Assembly: GCF_004769555.1 (NCBI RefSeq)
Contig: NZ_RQFY01000006.1
Coordinates: 310,001 to 374,000 of the forward strand
From: Leptospira koniambonensis
GTDB taxonomy: Bacteria > Spirochaetota > Leptospiria > Leptospirales > Leptospiraceae
DNA length: 64,000 nucleotides
Direction: 5' to 3'
This document shows positions 36,669 through 50,112 of this stretch, piece by piece; the stretch's first letter is position 1, and every line of letters begins with the position of its first letter. Made by a program: the position numbers and the translations under genes. The notes below the pieces were generated by a model. The model had not been told where the DNA came from and did no database searches. It saw only the letters and a list, made by a program, of their open reading frames with translations.

Positions 36669-37508
36669 ATGGATTTTTTAAAAAACATCAGTTTATTCCA
36701 AAGTGATAAGTTCGGGATCGTAATGATCCTGGATATTCTGATCGTTAGTTTTTTAATCTATCAATTCTATTCTACCATCCGTAGAACAAGAGGGGTTCAG
36801 CTTCTTTTGGGGATCGGACTAATTTGGGTACTTGGTATTTTTGCCCAAACTTTGAATTTTGAACTTTTGGATTGGATCATAGATAATATTCGCCCAGCTC
36901 TTGTGTTTGCGATCATAGTTTTACTTCAGCCGGAACTTCGTAAGATCACGGGTGATATGGCGAGGCTTAGATTATTCCGACCTTTCCTTCTAAAAACTGC
37001 CACCGACCTGGACGAGATTGTAGAAGCATCCAAGATCATGGCTAAAAACAAAACCGGATCACTCATCGCGATCGTCCGAGAGCATAGTCTGAAAGATATC
37101 GCAGAGCAAGCGGTTCAGTTGGATGCAATTCTTTCAACAAGCCTTCTTCTTACAATATTCAAAAAGAATACTGCGCTTCATGATGGAGCTGTTATCATAG
37201 AACAAAACCGTATCGCATGTGCCGGTGCATTCTTACCAATGGCGCAAAATTTGGATGATGCTCGTATGGGTGCAAGACATAGAGCTGCACTCGGAATTGC
37301 AGAAGAATCTGATGCAGTTATTGTAGTAACGTCAGAAGAGACTGGAGAAATTTCAGTCTGTCATGATGGAGAAATGATCCATCCAGTAAAGCCGATCGAA
37401 TTAAAAAATCTTTTGAATACAATCCTCCACGAGAAAAAAGCAGGACCCGGAAATCCGAACTCAGACAAAAAGTTTGAATCGGAAGAACTAGGGGAGTCTC
37501 ATGATTAA
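36669..37508 (+). CDS. cdaA: Diadenylate cyclase (c-di-AMP synthase), CdaA type
   Basis: The 279-residue product has three N-terminal membrane helices, then the DAC domain with ALHDGAVII (DGA motif) and [10 protein letters not shown] (RHR motif), both needed to join two ATP into c-di-AMP. A variable C-terminal tail rich in Lys/Gly/Glu follows. The gene overlaps the YbbR-like gene by 8 bp, the usual CdaA-CdaR pairing. c-di-AMP typically governs K+ and cell-wall homeostasis, which fits the neighbouring diaminopimelate genes. Confidence 0.92.
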   Translation: MDFLKNISLFQSDKFGIVMILDILIVSFLIYQFYSTIRRTRGVQLLLGIGLIWVLGIFAQTLNFELLDWIIDNIRPALVFAIIVLLQPELRKITGDMARLRLFRPFLLKTATDLDEIVEASKIMAKNKTGSLIAIVREHSLKDIAEQAVQLDAILSTSLLLTIFKKNTALHDGAVIIEQNRIACAGAFLPMAQNLDDARMGARHRAALGIAEESDAVIVVTSEETGEISVCHDGEMIHPVKPIELKNLLNTILHEKKAGPGNPNSDKKFESEELGESHD

Positions 37509-38565
37509 GGCGCTTCTGAATAACTGGCAGGCAAAACTTGGCTCTATTATTTTAGCCACGCTATTCTATATCAATTTACAAAATTCTAAAATTCTAGTTA
37601 GAGAAGTAAATATCAAAATAGAATACCCTAAGTTAAGTGGTGGACTTATCATTGCAAAAGGATCTGACACTACTTTTCCAGTTAAGGTAGAAGGTGTCCG
37701 CGACTACGTGAACTTCTATACTCCTTCCTTAAAGGCGTATATTTCTCCTGCGGATCTTCATCCTGGGGAAAATTCTGTAAATGTGGTCCGATTTGGTGGA
37801 ACAACTCCAGGTTTAAGAATTTCTAAAATTCCTGGAAAAGAAAAAGTTAAGATCATTGTTGAATCAAATGTAAGTAGAACTCTAATAATTGAGCCTAAGC
37901 TTGCAGGAGATCCTCCTAAGGATTATATTAAATCTTCTCATTTTGTTTCTCCTACCAGTCTAGTAGTTGTAGGAAATCCTTCTGAATTCGATAAAGTTGG
38001 GCGGATCGTTAATTTACCATCTATCTCTCTGAAAGATAAAACCAAAACATTCACTCAGAAATTTAAGGTCCCAGATCTTCCTGCGGGTTTGAGATATAGA
38101 GATAATATTAAAGAAGTTTCAGTAACAGTGAATATCGTAGCTGATTCTTCCACTCCTGGAGAAAGTATAGTTTTAGGTGTTCCTGTAAAATGCCAGAACC
38201 TGGATAAAAATCTGGAGGCAGAATTTTCAGAGCAGGAAGTATCCGTAAAACTGCAATCCAAAACTCCTTTGAGAAGTATCCAGATCATTAAAGGTCTGAA
38301 TGCAAGTGTAGTATGTTCTCATAAATATGATCCCAAAACTAAAAAGATCTCACCGGATGGTAAGCCTGTGGTCGCAAAAGTCCGTTTGGAAAAAGCGCCT
38401 AGTTTAAAATCCGTAGATATCCAGGGAGTTTTCCCAGATCGAATTTCCATCCTGTACAGAGTCCGTCCGGACATTGGATCAGGTGGAACTGGAAGTGAAG
38501 ATGGGGGAGATGGAAACTCGGATCCGGGTTCGGAAGAACCTCTACCGGAGCCTGAGGAAGAATGA
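37501..38565 (+). CDS. YbbR-domain protein, CdaA regulator-like
   Basis: The 354-residue product has one N-terminal membrane segment ([15 protein letters not shown]) and about three to four YbbR repeats on the outer side (for example [36 protein letters not shown]). It ends in an acidic Gly/Glu-rich tail of ~30 residues. In other bacteria the equivalent CdaR binds CdaA and tunes its activity. It shares ATGA with acpS. Confidence 0.85.
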   Translation: MIKALLNNWQAKLGSIILATLFYINLQNSKILVREVNIKIEYPKLSGGLIIAKGSDTTFPVKVEGVRDYVNFYTPSLKAYISPADLHPGENSVNVVRFGGTTPGLRISKIPGKEKVKIIVESNVSRTLIIEPKLAGDPPKDYIKSSHFVSPTSLVVVGNPSEFDKVGRIVNLPSISLKDKTKTFTQKFKVPDLPAGLRYRDNIKEVSVTVNIVADSSTPGESIVLGVPVKCQNLDKNLEAEFSEQEVSVKLQSKTPLRSIQIIKGLNASVVCSHKYDPKTKKISPDGKPVVAKVRLEKAPSLKSVDIQGVFPDRISILYRVRPDIGSGGTGSEDGGDGNSDPGSEEPLPEPEEE

Positions 38566-38942
38566 AGATCACCATAGGGAATGATATAGTAGAAAATTCC
38601 AGGATCAGAGACTTACTCGATAAACATGGAGAAAGATTTCTGAAAAGAGTATTTTCCGAAACAGAGATCGCTTATTGCTCAGGCAGAAAAGATCCAGTTC
38701 CTCATCTTAGCGGAAGATTCTGTGTAAAGGAAGCATTCATCAAGGCGATAGAGCCCGGAAACAAGGTGATTCTTGATATGAGAGAAATCGAACTTTTCGG
38801 GAAAGATTTTGGAAAAAAAGAATTGGTACTTCACGGAAAATCGAAAGAATTGTTCCTCGAGAAAGGCTATAGCGGTGTTTCCGTATCCATCAGCCATGCG
38901 GAAAATTATTCCACTGCAGTTGTCGTTCTCTATAAGGAGTGA
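38562..38942 (+). CDS. acpS: Holo-[acyl-carrier-protein] synthase
   Basis: The 126-residue product is of normal size. IGNDIVENSRI carries the Mg-binding Asp, and SGRFCVKEAFIKAI is the second signature, with Glu and Lys that position CoA. SVSISHAENY closes the fold. It transfers 4'-phosphopantetheine to ACP. It overlaps the YbbR gene by 4 bp. Confidence 0.9.
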   Translation: MKITIGNDIVENSRIRDLLDKHGERFLKRVFSETEIAYCSGRKDPVPHLSGRFCVKEAFIKAIEPGNKVILDMREIELFGKDFGKKELVLHGKSKELFLEKGYSGVSVSISHAENYSTAVVVLYKE

Positions 38943-38948
38943 GCGTCC

Positions 38949-39170
38949 ATGGTAACCGAGTCTTTTAAACAAACTCTTAAATTGTACGACGAAGGTCTCG
39001 CACTGTATAAGAATAGAAAGTTCAAGGAAGCTTGGGAACTATTCAAAAAAGCAGTTGAGATCACTCCGAACGACGGGCCTTCTAAAAAATATATAGGACG
39101 CTGCGAAGCATTTATCGCGAATCCTCCTCCTGAAGATTGGGATGGGGTTTTCGAGATGAAAACGAAATAA
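38949..39170 (+). CDS. Small TPR-like protein
   Basis: The 73-residue product holds one to two TPR helices pairs (LYDEGLALYKNRKFKEAWELFKKAVEI is the core pattern, split over residues ~10-36) and ends PPPEDWDGVFEMKTK. PP-DWDGVF is the same tail often found after TPRs next to adenylate-cyclase domains in spirochaetes (family impression). aaggag lies ~9 bases before the ATG. It may be a detached adaptor. Confidence 0.7.
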   Translation: MVTESFKQTLKLYDEGLALYKNRKFKEAWELFKKAVEITPNDGPSKKYIGRCEAFIANPPPEDWDGVFEMKTK

Positions 39171-39180
39171 ATCTGGTATC

Positions 39181-39564
39181 ATGTCAAAAAAAGCCGCAAC
39201 CGCATCTAAACCAAGCCGCACTGTAACCGAATTCGGGACTATCTCCACTGTTTTAGGAAGAGGCACGAATTTCTCAGGTATTCTAAACTTCAAAAAACCC
39301 TTGGAAATCTCAGGTGAATTCCAGGGAGAAATAGAATCCGAAGGATTTCTGTTAGTCAGCGAAGGAGCAAAGGTCAGAGCTAATATTAAAGCTGGGACTG
39401 TAATCGTTGGTGGAGAGATCACAGGCAATGTAATTGCTACCCAAAGGTTAGAAATGCTTCCGAGCGGAAAAGTAAACGGAAACATCAAGACTGCAAAGCT
39501 GCAAATCGCGGATGGAGTGATCTTCGAAGGCAACTGCGAAATGATCCTTCCTAATAAGGATTGA
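39181..39564 (+). CDS. Bactofilin (polymer-forming cytoskeletal protein)
   Basis: The 127-residue product has the bactofilin beta-helix built of short repeats: GTNFSGILNFKKPLEISGEFQGEI, LVSEGAKVRANIKAGTV, GGEITGNVIA and PSGKVNGNIKTAKL. A Ser/Thr/Lys-rich head may bind the membrane. Bactofilins polymerise without nucleotide and help set helical shape in Leptospira (family knowledge). It sits 10 bp after the TPR gene, in the envelope part of the operon. Confidence 0.9.
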   Translation: MSKKAATASKPSRTVTEFGTISTVLGRGTNFSGILNFKKPLEISGEFQGEIESEGFLLVSEGAKVRANIKAGTVIVGGEITGNVIATQRLEMLPSGKVNGNIKTAKLQIADGVIFEGNCEMILPNKD

Positions 39565-39613
39565 CCCTTCGGTCCGACCTGAAAAATTGGTATCTGCCAG
39601 CCCGAAACGACCT

Positions 39614-39847
39614 ATGGACGGCGGAAAAGCGTCTAAAATCGCATTAGCCATCTTATTAGGAACCTTGGCCGGAGCCGTAGTCGGAGTAATCGTCGACAAC
39701 GTTTTTGGGGTCCATATCCTCTCCGTCTACCTCTTACAAGAACCGGTTCGGCTGGAACTTTACGTAATTAAAGTCGAAGCACAAGTTACCCCTGCAAGTC
39801 TCTTGGGACTTGTGGCGACATTGTTCTTCGTACTAAAAAAGGGGTAA
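39614..39847 (+). CDS. Small membrane protein (DUF4321-like)
   Basis: ATG 39614 gives a 77-residue protein starting [17 protein letters not shown] 39587 would add nine residues and neither start has a clear site. Two hydrophobic segments ([19 protein letters not shown] and [14 protein letters not shown]) flank an external loop. The pattern resembles the small DUF4321 family, which is of unknown function. It ends 7 bp before rpsB. Confidence 0.6.
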   Translation: MDGGKASKIALAILLGTLAGAVVGVIVDNVFGVHILSVYLLQEPVRLELYVIKVEAQVTPASLLGLVATLFFVLKKG

Positions 39848-39854
39848 ACAACTC

Positions 39855-40730
<876 letters not shown>

Positions 40731-40739
40731 GAGGGAAGA

Positions 40740-41339
40740 ATGTCAGCATCTACTACCGACCTTATTAAGGAATTAAGAGACCGCACCGGTGCGGGATTGA
40801 TGGATTGTAAAAAAGCTCTTACAGAGAATAATAACGATCTAGACAAATCTGCAGACTGGTTGCGTGAAAAAGGGATCGCGAAGGCTTCTAAAAAAGCAGG
40901 ACGCGTAACTAAAGAAGGAAGAAATATTTCCTATATCCACGGAGACGGAAAGATCGGAGTTCTACTCGAGCTCAACTCTGAAACTGACTTCGTTGCACGT
41001 AACGAGGCTTTCGAAGCTCTCGGAAAAGAGATCTGTCTGCAAATCGCAGCTATGGCTCCTCTATACGTAAGCGAAGAACAAGTTCCTGCAGAAGATATCG
41101 AGCGTGAAACTAAGGTTTTGGAAGCTCAATTAAAAGAAGAAGGTAAAAAACCAGAACAGATCGAAAAGATCATTCCGGGAAAGATCAAAAAGTATTACTC
41201 CGAAGTATGCCTTTTGAACCAAGCCTTCATCAAGGATAACACTAAGACCGTTGACGATCTGGTTAAGGAATCCATCGCGAAATTCGGTGAAAATATCATC
41301 GTAGCTCGTTTTGCTCGTTTCCAGGTAGGCGGCGCGTAA
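40740..41339 (+). CDS. tsf: Translation elongation factor Ts
   Basis: The 199-residue product is shorter than the ~280 of enterobacteria and closer to the compact type of Thermus and spirochaetes. It has IKELRDRTGAGLMDCKKAL (UBA-like domain), EGRNISYIHGDGKIGVLLELN and ETDFVARN (the TDFV core that opens the EF-Tu nucleotide site). It regenerates EF-Tu-GTP. Confidence 0.95.
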   Translation: MSASTTDLIKELRDRTGAGLMDCKKALTENNNDLDKSADWLREKGIAKASKKAGRVTKEGRNISYIHGDGKIGVLLELNSETDFVARNEAFEALGKEICLQIAAMAPLYVSEEQVPAEDIERETKVLEAQLKEEGKKPEQIEKIIPGKIKKYYSEVCLLNQAFIKDNTKTVDDLVKESIAKFGENIIVARFARFQVGGA

Positions 41340-42639
<1,300 letters not shown>

Positions 42640-42641
42640 GC

Positions 42642-43367
42642 TTGGCTTCTTCCAAAAAAAAAATCCCCCGTCACGTGGCCGTCATCATGGACGGGAACGG
42701 AAGATGGGCGACATCTAAAGGACTTTCCAGATCAGAAGGACATAGAGCAGGTGCAGACGCAATTGATCGTCTCATGGACTCTAGTCTTTCTTTAGGTTTA
42801 GAAGTAGTTTCTCTATACGCATTCTCCACTGAAAACTGGAAACGTCCGATCACAGAGATCAGATCCATATTTAATCTACTAGTGGAATTTATAGATTCCC
42901 GTCTGGATAAGATCAATGCTAAAGGTGTCAGAATATTACATTCAGGTTCTAGAAAAAAGCTAAGCTCTTTGGTTTTATCTAAAATCGATCATGCGGCGGA
43001 GATCACCCGCAAAAACCGCAAATTAACTGTGAACTTTTGTTTAAATTACGGGTCACAGGAAGAGATTTTAAGCGCGTTTTCCAGATTAGCGGAAGAAAGA
43101 AAGAAGAAGTCCATCTCCATCCAAAAACCGATCAGCACAAAAGAACTCGAAAAATATTTGTATACGTACCCCCTTCCGGCAGTAGATTTATTGATTAGAA
43201 CTGCTGGGGAGAGGAGATTATCCAATTTCCTTCTATGGCAATCTGCTTATGCAGAGCTTTTTTTTACTGAAAATCTTTGGCCTGAATTCGGAGACAAGGA
43301 TCTGAGAGAAGCGCTGGATTGGTTCCGGGGAAGGACCCGAAAATTCGGAGGTTTAGAGAATGGGTGA
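42642..43367 (+). CDS. uppS: Isoprenyl (undecaprenyl) diphosphate synthase
   Basis: TTG start; 241 residues. HVAVIMDGNGRWA carries the Mg-binding Asp, GHRAGADA is the substrate loop, SLYAFSTENWKRP follows, and LIRTAGERRLSNFLLWQSAYAE is the C-terminal signature (the usual RTSGE is RTAGE here). It builds the lipid carrier for peptidoglycan and glycans. It overlaps cdsA by 8 bp. Confidence 0.93.
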   Translation: MASSKKKIPRHVAVIMDGNGRWATSKGLSRSEGHRAGADAIDRLMDSSLSLGLEVVSLYAFSTENWKRPITEIRSIFNLLVEFIDSRLDKINAKGVRILHSGSRKKLSSLVLSKIDHAAEITRKNRKLTVNFCLNYGSQEEILSAFSRLAEERKKKSISIQKPISTKELEKYLYTYPLPAVDLLIRTAGERRLSNFLLWQSAYAELFFTENLWPEFGDKDLREALDWFRGRTRKFGGLENG

Positions 43368-44274
43368 AACTACAAAAAGGATCCTTTCCGCGGCTGTGCT
43401 CGTAGCCCTCTACCTGTTCATGATCTTTTACAGGGATTTCTATTATTTACAAACCCTGGTAATACTTCTGGTAGCAGGAGTAATAGGTCTGACAGAATTT
43501 TATAGGCTTTCTGATAGAGGCCAGGACGGAAGACCTTTCAAAGGAACTGGAATATTCTTCTTTATTATAATATTATTAATTTATTATTTTAGATTTGTTG
43601 CTTCTCAGAATAAATTCGAGCCGCCTATATTCTTCCAAACACATTTTAAACTGTTTGTGCCAAGTTTTGACGCGGTGACCTTCTCCTTTGTATTACTTTT
43701 CTTATTCAGTTTCCTTCTTCAAATTTTGAGAAGGCCTCTGGATGGAGCGATCTTTTCAGTAAGTTCCACAATTTTAGGAGTGGTTTACGCGGCACTTCCG
43801 CTTGGACATTTACTTCTTCTTTTGGGAATGAACCAAGGTATCTATTATGTGTTCTTAGTTTCCGTTGCCACATTTATGACTGATGTGGGAGGATATTTCG
43901 GAGGACGTTGGTTCGGAAGAAATCCTGCAGGACTTGCAATTTCTCCTAAAAAGACCTGGGAAGGTTATGCTTCCGGGATCGTAGTTGCGATCGGTTCTGT
44001 TTTCCTTTTAAATATTCTATGGGAAAGAAGTACAGGAGTAGCACCTTTAGTTTCAGGCGCAGAAGTATTTTTAACTTCTTTAATTTTATCTTTCGTTGGT
44101 ATCATCGGAGACCTTTTGGAATCTGCAATGAAAAGGGACGCTAAGGTAAAAGATTCTGGGAATTTGATCCCAGGCCATGGTGGAATTTTGGATAGGGCAG
44201 ATGCTTTACTTTTAACAGTTCCTATTCTTTATTTTTATCTTCAGATCAAGGTCGCTCTGGGATTTCCGGTCTAA
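43360..44274 (+). CDS. cdsA: Phosphatidate cytidylyltransferase
   Basis: The 304-residue product has about eight membrane helices and the C-terminal signature [13 protein letters not shown]...[14 protein letters not shown], with [11 protein letters not shown] before it. It makes CDP-diacylglycerol from phosphatidic acid and CTP, the branch point of phospholipid synthesis. It lies 8 bp before dxr. Confidence 0.93.
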   Translation: MGETTKRILSAAVLVALYLFMIFYRDFYYLQTLVILLVAGVIGLTEFYRLSDRGQDGRPFKGTGIFFFIIILLIYYFRFVASQNKFEPPIFFQTHFKLFVPSFDAVTFSFVLLFLFSFLLQILRRPLDGAIFSVSSTILGVVYAALPLGHLLLLLGMNQGIYYVFLVSVATFMTDVGGYFGGRWFGRNPAGLAISPKKTWEGYASGIVVAIGSVFLLNILWERSTGVAPLVSGAEVFLTSLILSFVGIIGDLLESAMKRDAKVKDSGNLIPGHGGILDRADALLLTVPILYFYLQIKVALGFPV

Positions 44275-44282
44275 CTAACAAT

Positions 44283-45452
44283 ATGAAAAGAGGCGTCTCT
44301 ATACTGGGTGCCTCCGGATCGGTAGGAGAGTCCACTCTCAAAATACTCCGCCAATTTCCGGAAGAGTTTCGGTTAATATCTTTTAGCGTACATTCCAATT
44401 TACAAAAAGCGGAATCTATCGCGAAGGAATTCCAACCGGATGTTCTATGTATTAGTTCGGAGACTGCAGATCGAACCGTACTCGGAAATAAGATCGGAAA
44501 TACAAATATACTATATGGTCCCAAAAGTTTAGAAGAGATCGTTTCAGCTCCTGAGATAGAAACCGTTGTCACCGCAGTTGTAGGCGCAAGCGGGATCCGT
44601 CCTACTATTGCAGCAATCCGCGCAGGTAAAAAGATTGGGATCGCAAACAAGGAAACCCTGGTAAGTTGCGGACCTTATATCAAAAGTTTATTAGAAAATT
44701 CTAAATCATCTCTTGTTCCTGTAGACTCAGAACATAATGCACTCTTCCAACTTTTGGAAAATATGAGAAAGGACTCGTTAGAAAGAATAGTCCTGACTGC
44801 TTCTGGTGGACCTTTTCGTAAACTTCCTGTAGAGGATCTTCCAAAAGTAACGATTGAGCAGGCTCTCAAACATCCTACTTGGAATATGGGCCCTAAGATA
44901 ACTATCGATTCTGCTGGAATGATCAATAAAGGATTAGAAGTTATAGAGGCTCATTTTCTTTTTGGGTTCTCTTATGATAAGATAGGTGTTGTTATTCATC
45001 CTCAAAGTATTGCTCACGGTTTAGTCGAAACAAAAGACGGAGCAAGTTTTGTATATACATCTTATCCAGACATGATCTTTCCTGTGGCGCATTCATTATA
45101 TTATCCTAAAATAGTTCCTGCGGTTTTGAGATCTCATCCTGCTACTTCTTGGGGAACTTTGGAATTTTTAGAACCTGATATGGAAAGATATCCGGGTTTG
45201 GCTTTGGCATACGAGGCCGGAAGAGCAGGAGGTAATTCTCCTTCTATCTTTAATGCGTCTAACGAAGTAGCTGTGGAATTATTCTTACAAGGTAAAATTC
45301 TTTTTACCGAGATACCTTCTCTCATTCGAAATGTTTTGGAAAAGATCCCGAATTCATTTCCGAATGATCTAGAAGGGTATGAAGAAGCGGATAGAAAGGC
45401 CAGAGAATTGGCCTTTCATTTTTCTAAAGATAAGGTAGTGCATTTATGTTAG
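44283..45452 (+). CDS. dxr: 1-Deoxy-D-xylulose 5-phosphate reductoisomerase
   Basis: The 389-residue product has NADPH-binding [34 protein letters not shown] (metal-binding Asp/Glu), [36 protein letters not shown] and [11 protein letters not shown]. It is the second step of the MEP isoprenoid pathway; dxs, the first step, is at 53647. It overlaps rseP by 7 bp. Confidence 0.95.
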   Translation: MKRGVSILGASGSVGESTLKILRQFPEEFRLISFSVHSNLQKAESIAKEFQPDVLCISSETADRTVLGNKIGNTNILYGPKSLEEIVSAPEIETVVTAVVGASGIRPTIAAIRAGKKIGIANKETLVSCGPYIKSLLENSKSSLVPVDSEHNALFQLLENMRKDSLERIVLTASGGPFRKLPVEDLPKVTIEQALKHPTWNMGPKITIDSAGMINKGLEVIEAHFLFGFSYDKIGVVIHPQSIAHGLVETKDGASFVYTSYPDMIFPVAHSLYYPKIVPAVLRSHPATSWGTLEFLEPDMERYPGLALAYEAGRAGGNSPSIFNASNEVAVELFLQGKILFTEIPSLIRNVLEKIPNSFPNDLEGYEEADRKARELAFHFSKDKVVHLC

Positions 45453-47134
45453 CAGATATTCTTGGCATCGTATTCATGTTGGCCCTTTGTATTTTTATTC
45501 ATGAGTTGGGTCATTTGGTCATGGGCTGGGTCGTAGGAGTGAAGGCCAGGATCTTCTCCATCGGGTATGGAAGAGGAATTTGGAAAAAGAAAATTGGCGA
45601 GACCACTTTTCAAGTCACTGGAATTCCGTTAGGCGGTTATGTTCTTTTCAAAGGAGACGAGAGCGGAGCCTTAAAAGGAGAGAAAGGAGAATTTTTATCC
45701 ACTCCTCCTCTTAAAAGAATGGTCCCTGTTTTCGGCGGACCATTATTCAATTTGATCCTTGGATTTTTTATTATTTTCGGTTTATACGCGATTGGTTATT
45801 CTCCAACCGGAACAAAAATTTATATAGACCCTTCTAGATACAGCGCACCTGGTTACCAAGCTGGGCTTAGGAGCGGAGATAAAATAATTTCTGTAAACGG
45901 TATTAAAACAGAATCTAAATACGAATTATTATCTGAATTGGGTCTCGCAAAGGGAAACGATATTAGGCTTAAGGTTGAGCGAGAAGGAAAGGAATTAGAA
46001 TTTCATTTTACTGATCCAGGAATTGGATTTGATTTTGCAGGCGAAAGACATGTAGAGGCTACTTTCGAATACCCGGCTCAACTGAAGCATTGGTTTTCTA
46101 AAAAAATTTCTCTATTAGATCCGAGTGGAGAAGCTGAGAAATATAGAAAGGAAAGAGAGAGAGTTGCCTCTATCGATTCTAAACTATCTCCCGAAACAAT
46201 CGCTGCAAATGAGATTAAAGCTGCCCAAGAATATAGAGAATCTAGAGCTTTAGATTATTTAAATGATGGGGATCGAATTCTTTCTATCAATAATATAGAA
46301 ATACATTCCCGTGAAGAATTGATCAGAACTTTGGGAAAATTCGAGAACCAGAATGTAAAAATTTTGGTAGATCGTAAAACTTACCCTCTTTTGAATCCTT
46401 GGACTCGAGAAAACACTGAAGTTGAAATGAGTCCTCTTTCTGCTTTTGTTATAGAGTTGAAAAATATCAAAGATCTGAAGTATCCCGAAATTCCTGAATA
46501 CTCAAGAAGTTTAGAAAGCCATGATCCTAAATTCAAACTAATATTAATGAATTTGAAAATAGACGGAAAGTCTATTACAGACCCTCAGGAATTTCGAAAG
46601 GAAGTTGAATCGAAAGTTGGCAAACGAGTTCGTTTGGAAACTAAAGGGGATATTTGGGAAGCAGAGCTTGGCTTTTATAAAATAGGGCTTCTGGGATTTG
46701 TTTCGACTATGCATGTGAAAGAGGAAAGTATGGACCGAAAACTTTCCTTCGGAGAGGCATTTTTACAATCCGGCAAAGATGTTGGAAAAATGATCAGCGA
46801 TAACCTGAGAGGACTCGGGATGATCTTTTCAGGCAGATTGAAAGTCAAGGACAGCGTTTCTGGTCCAGTTGGATTAGCGAAGGCGTCTGTAATGTTTTTG
46901 GAAGATGGTTTTTATTCTTACTTTCAGTTCGTAGCATTTATTTCGATCGCTTTAATGATAATGAATTTACTTCCGATTCCAGTGGCCGACGGTGGACATA
47001 TCGTTTTTTTCACGTACGAGGCGATCGCCGGTAGACCTTTGCCGATGGCTGTTCAAGAACAGGTTTTGAGATTAGGATTCTTCTTCCTTTTATCCTTAGG
47101 CCTCTATGTGACTTATCACGATTTCTTAAGATAA
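45446..47134 (+). CDS. rseP: Site-2 protease RseP family
   Basis: The 562-residue product is longer than the ~450 of E. coli. Its zinc motif HELGH in [11 protein letters not shown] is near the N-terminus, and FKGDE is the conserved loop after the second strand. It has two PDZ-like regions ([16 protein letters not shown] and [12 protein letters not shown]), and a third, weaker one at ~370-420. The C-terminal [13 protein letters not shown] has VADGG where most have LDGG; the metal-binding Asp is kept. The extra ~100 residues lie between and after the PDZ domains. It cuts membrane regulators such as anti-sigma factors. Confidence 0.92.
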   Translation: MLADILGIVFMLALCIFIHELGHLVMGWVVGVKARIFSIGYGRGIWKKKIGETTFQVTGIPLGGYVLFKGDESGALKGEKGEFLSTPPLKRMVPVFGGPLFNLILGFFIIFGLYAIGYSPTGTKIYIDPSRYSAPGYQAGLRSGDKIISVNGIKTESKYELLSELGLAKGNDIRLKVEREGKELEFHFTDPGIGFDFAGERHVEATFEYPAQLKHWFSKKISLLDPSGEAEKYRKERERVASIDSKLSPETIAANEIKAAQEYRESRALDYLNDGDRILSINNIEIHSREELIRTLGKFENQNVKILVDRKTYPLLNPWTRENTEVEMSPLSAFVIELKNIKDLKYPEIPEYSRSLESHDPKFKLILMNLKIDGKSITDPQEFRKEVESKVGKRVRLETKGDIWEAELGFYKIGLLGFVSTMHVKEESMDRKLSFGEAFLQSGKDVGKMISDNLRGLGMIFSGRLKVKDSVSGPVGLAKASVMFLEDGFYSYFQFVAFISIALMIMNLLPIPVADGGHIVFFTYEAIAGRPLPMAVQEQVLRLGFFFLLSLGLYVTYHDFLR

Positions 47135-47143
47135 TCGAGAGTC

Positions 47144-48880
47144 ATGAGAGCATCTAAATATTTAGTACCTACAGAAAAAGAAAATCCTTCGGATGCGGTA
47201 GTCGCTTCCCATAGGCTGATGATACGAGCTGGTCTGGTCAGAAAATCAGGCTCTGGATTTTATTTCTTTCTGCCATTAGGGTTACGTATCCTTAAAAAAA
47301 TAGAAAACATAGTTCGTGAAGAAATGGACGCAACCGGTGCATTGGAATTTGAGCTTCCGATCATGACACCTTCCGAGTTTTGGGAACAATCAGGAAGATG
47401 GAGTGTAATGGGTCCGGAGATGATGAGAGTAAAAGATCGTCATGACCAATGGTATGCACTCGGCCCAACTCATGAGGAATCTTTTTCTTATTTAGTAAAA
47501 CCTCTACTGAAATCATACAAAGATCTGCCTATCAATGTGTATCAGATCCACACTAAGTTCAGAGATGAGATCCGCCCTAGATTCGGAGTGATCCGTTCTA
47601 GAGAGTTTATTATGAAAGATGCATATTCTTATCATTTGGACGAGGCTTCTTTAGATGCTACTTACCAGGATATGAGAACTGCGTATCGCAAAATTTTCCA
47701 ACGTTGTGGTTTGAAAACGATTCCTGTCCAAGCAGATTCTGGAACAATGGGCGGTTCTGCTTCCGAAGAATTTATGGTAGTTTCTCCAATTGGAGAAGAG
47801 ACACTTCTTCTTTGTGGAGACTGTGGTTATAATTCTAATAGCGAAAAAACTCCTTTTATCGCAAAGGCAGAGGATTCTCCTAAAGGTCCTAAGGACAAAA
47901 AGGAGGTAGCGACTCCAGGCAAAAAGTCTATAGAAGATGTTGCTTCTTTCTTAAATGTCCGCCCTCAGGATACTATTAAGGCAGTCGCTTTTCATAATGG
48001 AAAAGAGAAACTGCTCGTATTCCTGCGCGGAGACTTGGAGCTGAATGAGCATAAACTTAAGTCTTATTTAAAATGGTCCGATCTGGATATGATCCCAGAA
48101 CCTGAATTAAAAAATTCTAATTTAGTTCCTGGGTTTATCGGTCCTTCTGATGTGGGCGCCGGGTTTAAAGTAATTTTAGACTCTTCTATCCAAAAAGATG
48201 AAGCCTATATTGTTGGTGGAGGAAAAGAAGATTTTCATATCCAAGGATATATTCCTTCTTTCGAGATCAAGATTCCATACGAAACTGCAGATGTGGCTTT
48301 AGCAAAAGAAGGGGATCCTTGTCCTACTTGTGCAAAAACTTTAAAAGCAGAGAAGGGAATAGAAGTAGGTCATATCTTCAAACTTGGAGATAAATATACC
48401 AAATCTTTCCAGATCCAAGTGTTAGACCAGCAAGGTAAGGCAAAAACTCTTACCATGGGCTGTTATGGTATTGGTGTAAATCGCACCATGGCAACAGTTA
48501 TAGAACAATGTAATGATGATAAAGGGATTTACTGGCCAATCAGTATTGCACCTTTTGAGATCGGACTTGTGACTCTCACTAAGGGAGAAGAGCAAGATGC
48601 AAAAGCATTAGAATTTTACGAAAATCTAAAGAACGAAGGATTCGAGGTTTTTTGGGACGAAAGAGATCTCGGACCTGGATTTAAGTTCAAAGATTCAGAA
48701 CTGATCGGTTTCCCGATCAGAATTACTGTTGGCAAAAAGTTTTTCGAGTCTGGAGAAATTTCCATCTATAATCGTAAACTCGATAAGGATGAAACTTTCA
48801 AATTCACAGATTTCGATGATCTGAATACAAGAGTAGAAAATCTACGTCAGGAATTATACCAGGAGTTGTTGGGAGATTAA
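47144..48880 (+). CDS. proS: Prolyl-tRNA synthetase (bacterial type with editing insertion)
   Basis: The 578-residue product is a class II synthetase. Motif 1 region ends [15 protein letters not shown]; motif 2 is [26 protein letters not shown]. The editing (INS) domain at ~225-390 has [11 protein letters not shown] and [14 protein letters not shown]. Motif 3 is [14 protein letters not shown], and an anticodon-binding domain follows. It charges tRNA-Pro. It lies 9 bp after rseP. Confidence 0.95.
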   Translation: MRASKYLVPTEKENPSDAVVASHRLMIRAGLVRKSGSGFYFFLPLGLRILKKIENIVREEMDATGALEFELPIMTPSEFWEQSGRWSVMGPEMMRVKDRHDQWYALGPTHEESFSYLVKPLLKSYKDLPINVYQIHTKFRDEIRPRFGVIRSREFIMKDAYSYHLDEASLDATYQDMRTAYRKIFQRCGLKTIPVQADSGTMGGSASEEFMVVSPIGEETLLLCGDCGYNSNSEKTPFIAKAEDSPKGPKDKKEVATPGKKSIEDVASFLNVRPQDTIKAVAFHNGKEKLLVFLRGDLELNEHKLKSYLKWSDLDMIPEPELKNSNLVPGFIGPSDVGAGFKVILDSSIQKDEAYIVGGGKEDFHIQGYIPSFEIKIPYETADVALAKEGDPCPTCAKTLKAEKGIEVGHIFKLGDKYTKSFQIQVLDQQGKAKTLTMGCYGIGVNRTMATVIEQCNDDKGIYWPISIAPFEIGLVTLTKGEEQDAKALEFYENLKNEGFEVFWDERDLGPGFKFKDSELIGFPIRITVGKKFFESGEISIYNRKLDKDETFKFTDFDDLNTRVENLRQELYQELLGD

Positions 48881-48897
48881 TCCCTTCAAAAACTGTC

Positions 48898-50112
48898 ATG
48901 GCTAAAGAACGCAGCTTCACTGAAAAAGAAGGTTACTTCGGAGATTTTGGAGGAAGATATTCCCCTGAAATTTTGACCGAAGCATTGATCGAGTTGGAAG
49001 ATACTTACAATAAACTCCGTAAGGATAAAAAATTCCAAAAGGATTTGGAGTTTTATAGAAGGAATTATATCGGAAGACCTTCTCCTCTGACATACGCAGA
49101 GAAACTGACCAAGGCCTGGGGTGGAGCTAAGATCTGGCTAAAGCGTGAAGATCTAAATCATACAGGCGCTCATAAGATCAATAATACGATCGGCCAAGCT
49201 CTTATTGCGAAGGCAATGGGCAAACGTAGGATCATTGCAGAAACTGGTGCAGGCCAACATGGTGTGGCAACTGCAACCGTAGGTGCATTATTCGAATTTG
49301 AAACTGCTATATTTATGGGAGAAGAAGATCTCCGCCGTCAAAAACTGAATGCGATCCGTATGCAGATGCTTGGCGCAAAAGTGATTGGAGTTTCTTCTGG
49401 GACTGCAACTTTAAAAGATGCGACTTCTGAGGCAATGAGAGATTGGGCATTAAATGTTTCTAATACTCATTATATTGTAGGTTCTGTGATCGGACCTCAT
49501 CCATTTCCAACGATCGTTCGTGATTTCCAGAAAGTTGTGGGAGATGAATCCAAGAAGCAGTTCAGAAAAGAAAACGATAAACTTCCAGATGCAGTGGTTG
49601 CCTGCGTAGGCGGCGGTTCCAACGCTATGGGAATGTATTATGCATTTCTAAATGATAAAAAAGTAAAACTGTATGGAGTAGAGGCTGGGGGAAGGGGATC
49701 TTCTCCCGGAGAACATTCTGCCACAATGCTTTATGGTAAGACTGGATTTTTACACGGGACCAAAACTTTGGTTATCCAAGACGACGGTGGACAAGTAGTT
49801 CCTGCACATTCTGTTTCTGCTGGATTAGATTATCCTGGTGTAGGACCTGAGCACGCTTATTTACATTCTTCAGGAAGAGTAAAATACGAAACTGTTTCCG
49901 ATCAGGGAGCCTTGGACGCATTTATGGAAGTATGTAGGGTAGAAGGTATCATACCTGCATTAGAAACTGCTCATGCTTTCCGATTTGCTAAGGATCTTGC
50001 AAAAGAACTTGGAAAGAAAAAAGACATTCTGATCTGTCTTTCCGGAAGAGGGGACAAGGACGTGGCAGAAGTAGCAAGACTTGTTGGTCTTTCTCAAGGA
50101 GATTTGATTTGA
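48898..50112 (+). CDS. trpB: Tryptophan synthase beta chain
   Basis: The 404-residue product has the PLP-Lys motif [52 protein letters not shown] and LSGRGDKD. It joins indole and serine to tryptophan. It overlaps trpA by 4 bp. The other trp genes are not in this window. Confidence 0.95.
   Translation: MAKERSFTEKEGYFGDFGGRYSPEILTEALIELEDTYNKLRKDKKFQKDLEFYRRNYIGRPSPLTYAEKLTKAWGGAKIWLKREDLNHTGAHKINNTIGQALIAKAMGKRRIIAETGAGQHGVATATVGALFEFETAIFMGEEDLRRQKLNAIRMQMLGAKVIGVSSGTATLKDATSEAMRDWALNVSNTHYIVGSVIGPHPFPTIVRDFQKVVGDESKKQFRKENDKLPDAVVACVGGGSNAMGMYYAFLNDKKVKLYGVEAGGRGSSPGEHSATMLYGKTGFLHGTKTLVIQDDGGQVVPAHSVSAGLDYPGVGPEHAYLHSSGRVKYETVSDQGALDAFMEVCRVEGIIPALETAHAFRFAKDLAKELGKKKDILICLSGRGDKDVAEVARLVGLSQGDLI

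Noticed and set aside
39587..39613. TTG 39587 as the start of the small membrane protein
   Set aside because: No ribosome-binding site and no added conserved sequence; ATG 39614 preferred, although this is not certain.
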